Of a stretch of DNA of 64,000 nucleotides, positions 57,919 to 64,000 are shown piece by piece; the stretch's first letter is position 1; every line of letters starts with the position of its first letter. Position numbers and translations under genes: made by a program. The stretch lies in NCBI GenBank assembly GCA_963575645.1, contig OY754467.1, positions 496,001 through 560,000 of the forward strand. Direction: 5' to 3'. The notes under the pieces were generated by a model. It did not search any database and was not told the DNA's origin. It worked only from the letters and a program-made list of their open reading frames with translations. Source of the DNA: Xanthostigma xanthostigma (taxonomy: Eukaryota > Arthropoda > Insecta > Raphidioptera > Raphidiidae).

Positions 57919-59110
57919 CCTAAGCTTGTAAATCACGAAACGTCGAAGCGATTTATTACTGCTTAATTTATCTGAACAAATTTCTGATTTAATCATGATG
58001 CTTCAGTGAAATACAGTGTAACCTCTTTATAACGTCCTTCGTTATAACGAAAAACTCCCTATAACGTAGAAAATTTTACAGTTTGGTTGGTTTACCTTAA
58101 AACCCATACATTAATACCCTCTTTATAGCGTAACAACCATTCTCGATTACGATGAAATATGTTCATATTTAGGCGTATTTAACAGTGTAATTGTTTTTAT
58201 ACAACAAAATGAAGATGAAGAAGATGATAAAGAGGATGATTTTTAACCATCATCAACCATTCAACAAGCACTTGATGCCGCTAAACTTATCGAAACATTC
58301 CTATTGTTTAATGAAGGTGATTCCACCACATCCCAAGAGTCAAGACTTAATACTTAATAAAATACAAAACAAATATTGGCATAGCAAAAACGCCAAGCAA
58401 AGTTAACAGACTACATGGAATAAATTAATTAGGTGAAATTTGGTTATTTTTCTTTCTTCCCTCCATATAACAAAAACTCTTTATAACGAAAAAAATGCTC
58501 GGTCCCTTGAGATTCGTTATAAAGAGGTTACACTATATACTAATGCTGTACACAATTTAATATTTCCGCTGTTAAAACCGATCGGTTATTGTGCATTTAT
58601 AGAATTGAGTTTGTAAGCAACAAAATTTTAAGCGATTTATTACTGCTTAATTTATTTGAGCAAATTTCTGATTTAATCATGATGGCTCAATGAAATATAC
58701 TAATGCTTTAATACTTCCGCTGTTAAAACCGATCGCTTATTGTGCACTTACAGAATTGAGTTTGTAAATCACGAAACGTCGAAGCGATTTATTACTGCTT
58801 AATTTATTTGAGCAAATTTCTGATTTAATCATGATGGCTCAATGAAATATACTAATGCTTTAATACTTCCGCTGTTAAAACCGATCGCTTATTGTGCACT
58901 TACAGAATTGAGTTTGTAAATCACGAAACGTCGAAGCGATTTATTACTGCTTAATTTATTTGAGCAAATTTCTGATTTAATCATGATGGCTCAATGAAAT
59001 ATACTAATTCTTTAATACTTCCGCTGTTAAAACCGACCGCGTATTGTGCATTTACAGAATTGATTTTGTAAGCAAGAAAAATATAAAGCGATTTATTACT
59101 GCTTAGTTTT
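57919..59110. repeat. 152-bp tandem array (~5 units), interrupted by element F
   Basis: Units carry GAAGCGATTTATTACTGCTT and CCGCTGTTAAAACCGATCG. Landmarks recur at 58607, 58758, 58910 and 59062 (spacing 151-152). The first unit starts near 57919 and is split by the Tigger relic at 58014-58535. Confidence 0.9.
58014..58535. mobile_element. Pogo/Tigger-type relic F, copy 2, inserted in the 152-bp array
   Basis: CAGTGTAACCTCTTTATAAC ends with TA flanks. Plus strand ~58208-58350 holds a degenerate transposase C terminus (IQQALDAAKLIETFLLFNEG) with stop codons. Confidence 0.8.
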
Positions 59111-60830
59111 TTCGAGCCAATTTCAGATTTGATTTCATAATATCGCTGCAGTTACGTATAACCCGCGTTATTTCTTTCAATTGTGTTACGGGCGTTTAAT
59201 TTCTTTCCAATAACATTTCCATAAATCCAGCTACGTGTGCGCTTTCCTATATTTCGCCGTTTTAAAGGTTGCCATGCGAAGCGCTTGAGTGCGTTTTGTG
59301 CTTCTTTTAAAAGACACCAGAAAAGAAACAAAACAATAACATTTACACCCGCGCACTGCTTTGTCTGACGTCTCTGTTGCTATCTCTTTCTTCCGCACGC
59401 GATTGTTCGCCTTTATCTATCGTTATCGCTTGTCACGTTTGCCCAATGTATTGTTGACATCGTGTTTTGACTACAGTGAACGCACATTTCTCTGCAAACA
59501 ATTTATCGGATTATTATTACGAATTATTACAAACTTCCTGACAAATAAGGAGGTTGAGCTGTTTTACGAAGATAATGAAAAAAATCTGAAATAAAGTTTT
59601 TTTAATAGATTTTTTATGACAAAATTTTCTGTAAAAAATCCAAAATCTACTGGAGATTTATAAAGTTAAAAATTAAAAAAAACTTTTACATGTAGTCTTA
59701 TGGAAAATATGTCAACCTAGCATGCAAACGGTACATTTTAATTTTTTGTAAATAACCAAATAATGTCAGCAGTTCCGAAAACTAACTATGTAAAGCATCG
59801 ATGTCTTACGCATATTTTAATATTTTTTCCAATTTAATTAGGAGACTTTTAATCATTAAAAAAATTATTAAACCTTAGCACTTTTCGATTATGGACTTTT
59901 ATTCTTGACAATTTTAACTGAATTTTCCACTTTTTTATGATTAAATTTTAATTTTTATTACTTCTAATTTCTTTTTTTAATTTTTTACTGCAAAAAATAT
60001 GTAAAATACAGATATTTACATAAATTTATTTTTACTAACCTAACTTTGTACACAAAATTCAAAAGTTAGTCCATTAAGTAAAATACTGAAATAATTAATA
60101 TTAAAAAAATATATTTATTTATGCCTTTATGACAATAATTTATTGGTATCATCGACTTATAACCTTTTGTAAAAATTTATTATGGAAAAGTTCCCATTTA
60201 GAATTCGATTTACTTTTGATTGGGACTGTTCCTCAGATTTTTTTTATAAAAAAAAATTATACATTTTATATCTGAATTTTATTTTTTAGCCAGGTATTCG
60301 TATTATTTCCACTTTTATTTTTTTATTATTATGATCGGGGAGGGGGTGTAATTATCCCCTTTACCCCGCTTATTTACGCCCTTGGCGCGACCTAAATAAC
60401 CGTGGTCCGGCCCTGTTTATGATGCAAGTGTGCAATTAAGAAGTAAGGACGCAGTTTATTATATCGGATTACAAAGTGCATAATAATTCGCTTGTACGCT
60501 AAAAGATTCGCTTCAGGTGAGTTTTTCCGGTCGAAGCGAATGTCACGCGTGTCTCGTTACATTTCCTTCAGCTGTGTCGATTGTTTGAAAAAAAAAGAAC
60601 GTAAACAGAGTAATTCCATACGGCCGAGTTTTCGCTCGTAGACATAATTATTGTTCTAACGCCTAGTTCGAAAGCAGACAGAACAGGTCCGATACGGGTT
60701 TATTTTAGGCATTCGCTCTGCATCTTCTATTATATAGAAAGTCTCTTTTTCCACGGCTGTACCTGTCTGCCCTTGTGCGCGGTGAACTGGAAAACCGCTG
60801 GACCTATTTCAATTCGGCTTGTACGAGTAT
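59111..60830. other. Unassigned AT-rich stretch
   Basis: 59220-59600 has mixed composition and a 77-codon frame with no recognised homology. 59600-60340 is very AT-rich. 60340-60800 is more balanced with no gene recognised. Confidence 0.25.
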
Positions 60831-61150
60831 TATAGTACGCGCCACGAATCTAAAAGACTCGGAAGTTAGATGCGAATGCAGGCTTGCGCTTGTACAGTCT
60901 GTTGAAACACTACAAACTCGCAACTCAACAAAACTAACATAGCAATAACAAGTTGACAATAGCGTACTCGACTGTACTTTAAAGCAGGAAAGTGACAAAG
61001 GCAACGAGCGATCACGGCCAATCACAGACGAGCGCGCGTTCCGTGCAGGTAGCTGGGAGGTGGTGGGAGTGTCAACGTTTCTAAAGTGTGCCTTTGCGAC
61101 GCTGTTTGTGACTAACTTCCGAACCTTTTAGATCCGTGGCGCGTACTATA
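60831..61150. mobile_element. MITE K (~320 bp)
   Basis: TATAGTACGCGCCACGAATC on the left and its inverted counterpart ending GGCGCGTACTATA on the right; TIRs ~38 bp extend to CGGAAGTTAG. Fragment at 15515-15605. Confidence 0.8.
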
Positions 61151-61192
61151 CTTTGGAAGTGCTTGACGCGATAATGTATGTAAATTTAAAAA

Positions 61193-61480
61193 AAAGGTTT
61201 GCACTCCGGGGACCGGGAGTGCCAGCAGAAGTAAAAACTTGAATATTAACCGTCTTACGAATTTTCGATCAAAATGGTTTGTATCATAGATTGCATTTTT
61301 TTATGTACGATATTTCAACGCTAGATGTCTAACGTTGTATAAATAAAAGTTTCCGTCTTACGCATTTTCGATCAGGATACGTGACTAATCAGGACACGTG
61401 ACCTGACGGCGAGTTTAAGATTTTTTACCCATTACAAAAAAAGTGTTCAACGCCGCTAAAGAAGTTTTCACTTCAAAAAA
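61193..61480 (-). mobile_element. Element C, copy 4
   Basis: GCACTCC...GGGAGTGC end at left (hairpin expanded), GAAGTTTTCACTTC at right. Confidence 0.75.
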
Positions 61481-61974
61481 TGTAGACGGCTACTTGTACA
61501 ACAATCGAAACCGGTAAAGTTCAAAAAGGGCATTGCTAACTCTGTAGAAAGATGCATTGTTTCGCTATGGCGATCGAATTTCAAGCGATACGGCAGAAAC
61601 GTCTGCTATACGCGGATTTTCGATGCAAATTCCGCGTAATTCGTGTTCTAAATTACTGTATGCATTTATGGAATGACGCAATCGATATCTGTGCATGTTT
61701 GTGTTGGTTGTGTGAGGCCGCGAGAGAAGATCCCCGTGCCGTGTGAAAAATAATAATATCAAACGGGCGTGCGCTGCGATGCCGCGTTGACACATTATGT
61801 GACGCGCTTGTCTAAAAATACAGCAAATTCGAAAAAAAAGGTCCGTCGTTATGTTTCGACAACAATGACCTCAGTTGGCGAGCATCTATAGGAAAAATAT
61901 CCTGCGCGAATCGATTTCTTTACGAAAAATTTGCAGGTTATGACATCGGATCAGCTGTTCATAGTCGGCCATTG
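61481..61974. other. Unassigned stretch
   Basis: 61550-61750 is of balanced composition and open on both strands; not recognised. Confidence 0.25.
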
Positions 61975-62404
61975 TAAAAAATTGGTTGTCTGTAAAGTCG
62001 GTTTACGGACGATAGTTTTACGTGATAACGTATTCCGCTCGAATATCATATTTATTAATACATAACCTAAATTTTAGTAGCTGTCAAACTATATTTTTAC
62101 CGACTAATAATTTGATCAACCAAAGCAAAATACATATTTTTAAGCAATTATAAAAGACATTTAAAAGAATGTATATATATTATATATTATTTGTTAACAA
62201 ACCGTATAATTTATCTGGCCATCTGTCAGATGTAGCTTTCGCTGGAACAGCCGAAAAAAATGTTGAACGCACACTACTCTCTGACGTCACGCGAGAAGAG
62301 AGAGACTATTGCTTATATCGCGCTCTCGCTTGCGGAACGTTACTCTTTTTCGTGCGTGCAGCCGGTGTTTAATCAATTTATAAGACGTTATCACGTCAAA
62401 AAAA
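61975..62404 (+). mobile_element. Element E, copy near right end
   Basis: AAAAAATTGGTTGTCTGTAA to AAGACGTTATCACGTCAAAA with an unrelated AT-rich middle (62090-62260). The GC-rich part has CTGACGTCACGCGAGAAGAG as in the copy at 10763. Confidence 0.65.
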
Positions 62405-63495
62405 AGAAAACACGGCGCGTTTTTTTTGTTTTGCGCGTTTGCGTTTTGTGCTATATAAAACTGATGATGAATGATTTATATTATTAAGTACTTATACTGA
62501 TGTTACCATGAATGGTTCGAAACTAACTTGCATAATAAATTACCTATTTAAACGTAGATATTTTTATGCAGTTCAAATTTAAAATGCGTTTGGAAGGTAC
62601 GAACGACCGCATACCTGGTTTCAACGGCCTTGCTAACTTTCGTAACTCATTTAAAAACAATAACCTGTCGATTGCGAAGAGAGAAAAAAAAACGAACGTA
62701 GCTGTTCGAGATTTACAACGTTTAAAGCAAATGAAGATGTATTTATTTTTGTACCTGCATTATTTCTTGAATAGTTCGTTTGAACTATTGGTCATATGCC
62801 TGTAAGTACCTTCCCACAGCACGAGCGTCGTGAACGACGGATTAAATTTCATTTATTAACGTCGCAAAAACGGTAAGCCTTTCGAGAACTTACGGCCATT
62901 TTTTTTTTTTTAGATTAGACACGAAAGATGATTGTGAACACAAAAGCATTGCGTAGACTTTAGATCCTTTTTCTTTTTGACAAAAAAAAAATTAATTTCG
63001 GCGATTAACGCGTCTACTGGACAAAACACGCGTCCGATTTTTTTTTCGCTTACGGGTATTCGGTTGTCAGTATTTTATCATTTTTTTATATTTACAATTC
63101 TTCGACATACATAATCAAGGTCAGATTATGGTTTTAATTAACTGATATGCAGTTGCAATCTTATTTTCATCTTTTTTTATATCGAACTGTTATTAAATAT
63201 GTTTGTTTATCAATTTATTGATAACAATATGGCGTACCGCAAACGGACGCGTGGCTCCTACAGAATAATACATTCTACGCCGCACCAGTAAAAAAATCAG
63301 ACTATTTTGTGAGTTATACTTCCAAAGGGTAAAATCGTTCGTCATTTCAAAATTTAAAAGTGTGTCGTCGCAAAACGTGTGATCGGGCAGTGCTGTCTCT
63401 TTTCATTACAGCGACAGACAGTGCATAAATAATTTGAACGGGATTGTATTTCGCGAGATTGAATTAACTTAGAATTAAAATGCACGATCGAGTTT
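62405..63495. other. Unassigned stretch
   Basis: A 79-codon frame at 62566-62805 ends over GTAAGT but has no recognised homology. Otherwise AT-rich. Confidence 0.25.
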
Positions 63496-63752
63496 TTGAA
63501 GTGAAAACTTCTTTAGCGGCGTTGTACACTTTTTTTGTAATGGGTAAAAAATGTTAAACTCGCGTCAGATCGTCAGATATGCGTAAGACGAAAACTTTTA
63601 TTTATACAACGTTAGACATCTAGCGTTGAAATATCGTACCTACATAAAAATGCAATCTATGATACAAACCATTTTGATCGAAAATTCGTAAGACGTTAAT
63701 ATTCAAGTTTTCACTTCTGCCGGCACTCCCGGAGTGCAACCCGTCTTTTTTT
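63496..63752 (+). mobile_element. Element C, copy 5
   Basis: GAAGTGAAAACTTCTTTAGC to GGCACTCCCGGAGTGCAACC followed by a T-run. Intact-looking copy, ~255 bp. Confidence 0.8.
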
Positions 63753-64000
63753 TTCCATCGTAGCATCGAGCAATATCGATTGATTTTTCGAACTGCCTGT
63801 ATATAATGACGGCTATGATTTAATCACCGGATTCCCGAATTAACAGCCCCACTAAACTCAATTAAGAGTCGGTTCCGTACTCTCGCCGCGCATCCGTGTC
63901 GTTTTGTTCGGAAGCACTTCCATTCTGGCCAGTGGACAAAAAGGTCCTTCTTTCGCGGTCGTCCCGTCCTTTTATTGTAGCGCTCGATTTCGAAATTTTA
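63753..64000. other. Unassigned right edge
   Basis: No feature recognised. Confidence 0.3.

Overview
This window is eukaryotic nuclear DNA, most likely from an insect. It is AT-rich, genes are sparse, spliceosomal introns have GT..AG ends, and short non-autonomous transposons fill most of the space. The order cannot be fixed from the sequence alone. No rRNA, viral or bacterial-type gene was seen, and no long LINE or LTR coding region is present.

Two host genes can be supported. (1) On the minus strand, 45374-38169, a five-exon gene encodes a predicted 1790-residue protein. Its last ~355 residues match, block by block, the C-terminal WD40-type propeller of PALB2 (partner and localizer of BRCA2), and it has a KREY-containing coiled coil like PALB2's BRCA1-binding helix. 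All splice phases agree. Each of its four introns is a short native intron (about 75-95 nt) enlarged by one copy of a different transposon family (E, C, J and D). (2) On the plus strand, a long gene has at least one internal exon (8445-8648), an alternative first exon (28786-28889) and a terminal exon (29779-30220). The terminal exon encodes an acidic/Pro-Ala-rich tail ending in a polybasic, multi-cysteine CaaX box (KCKCCVIQ), so the product is probably a lipid-anchored membrane protein resembling paralemmin in its C terminus.

The rest is a mosaic of repeats, lettered here for cross-reference. A: Helitron-like, 3' end CCGCTAGT, two copies carrying a tRNA-Lys-like cassette. B: Helitron-like, seven copies, 3' hairpin GTGCGAATAATTCGCAC then CTAGT. 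C: ~250-bp element ending in the GCACTCCCGGAGTGC hairpin, five copies. D: ~470-bp element, three copies. E: elements bounded by ACGTGATAACG motifs, eight copies or partial copies. F: pogo/Tigger-type DNA transposon relics, two copies, with a residual transposase C terminus. G: foldback element; H: an element with GGGGCCCTG-containing inverted ends, one copy nested inside a G. I: ~600-bp repeat, two copies. J: ~575-bp MITE with ~50-bp TIRs and TA target, two copies. K: ~320-bp MITE. L: ~200-bp repeat, two copies. There is also an 873-bp giant palindrome, several foldbacks, 152-bp, 156-bp and 20-bp tandem arrays, a (CA)n tract, several tRNA-derived sequences and one 5'-truncated LINE tail.

Layout: 1-8.4 kb repeats; 8.4-30.5 kb the CaaX-protein gene with a TE-filled ~21-kb intron; 30.5-38.1 kb AT-rich DNA with MITEs and the giant palindrome; 38.2-45.4 kb the PALB2-like gene; 45.4-64 kb repeats, two tandem arrays and CpG-rich stretches that may be promoters of genes beyond the window.
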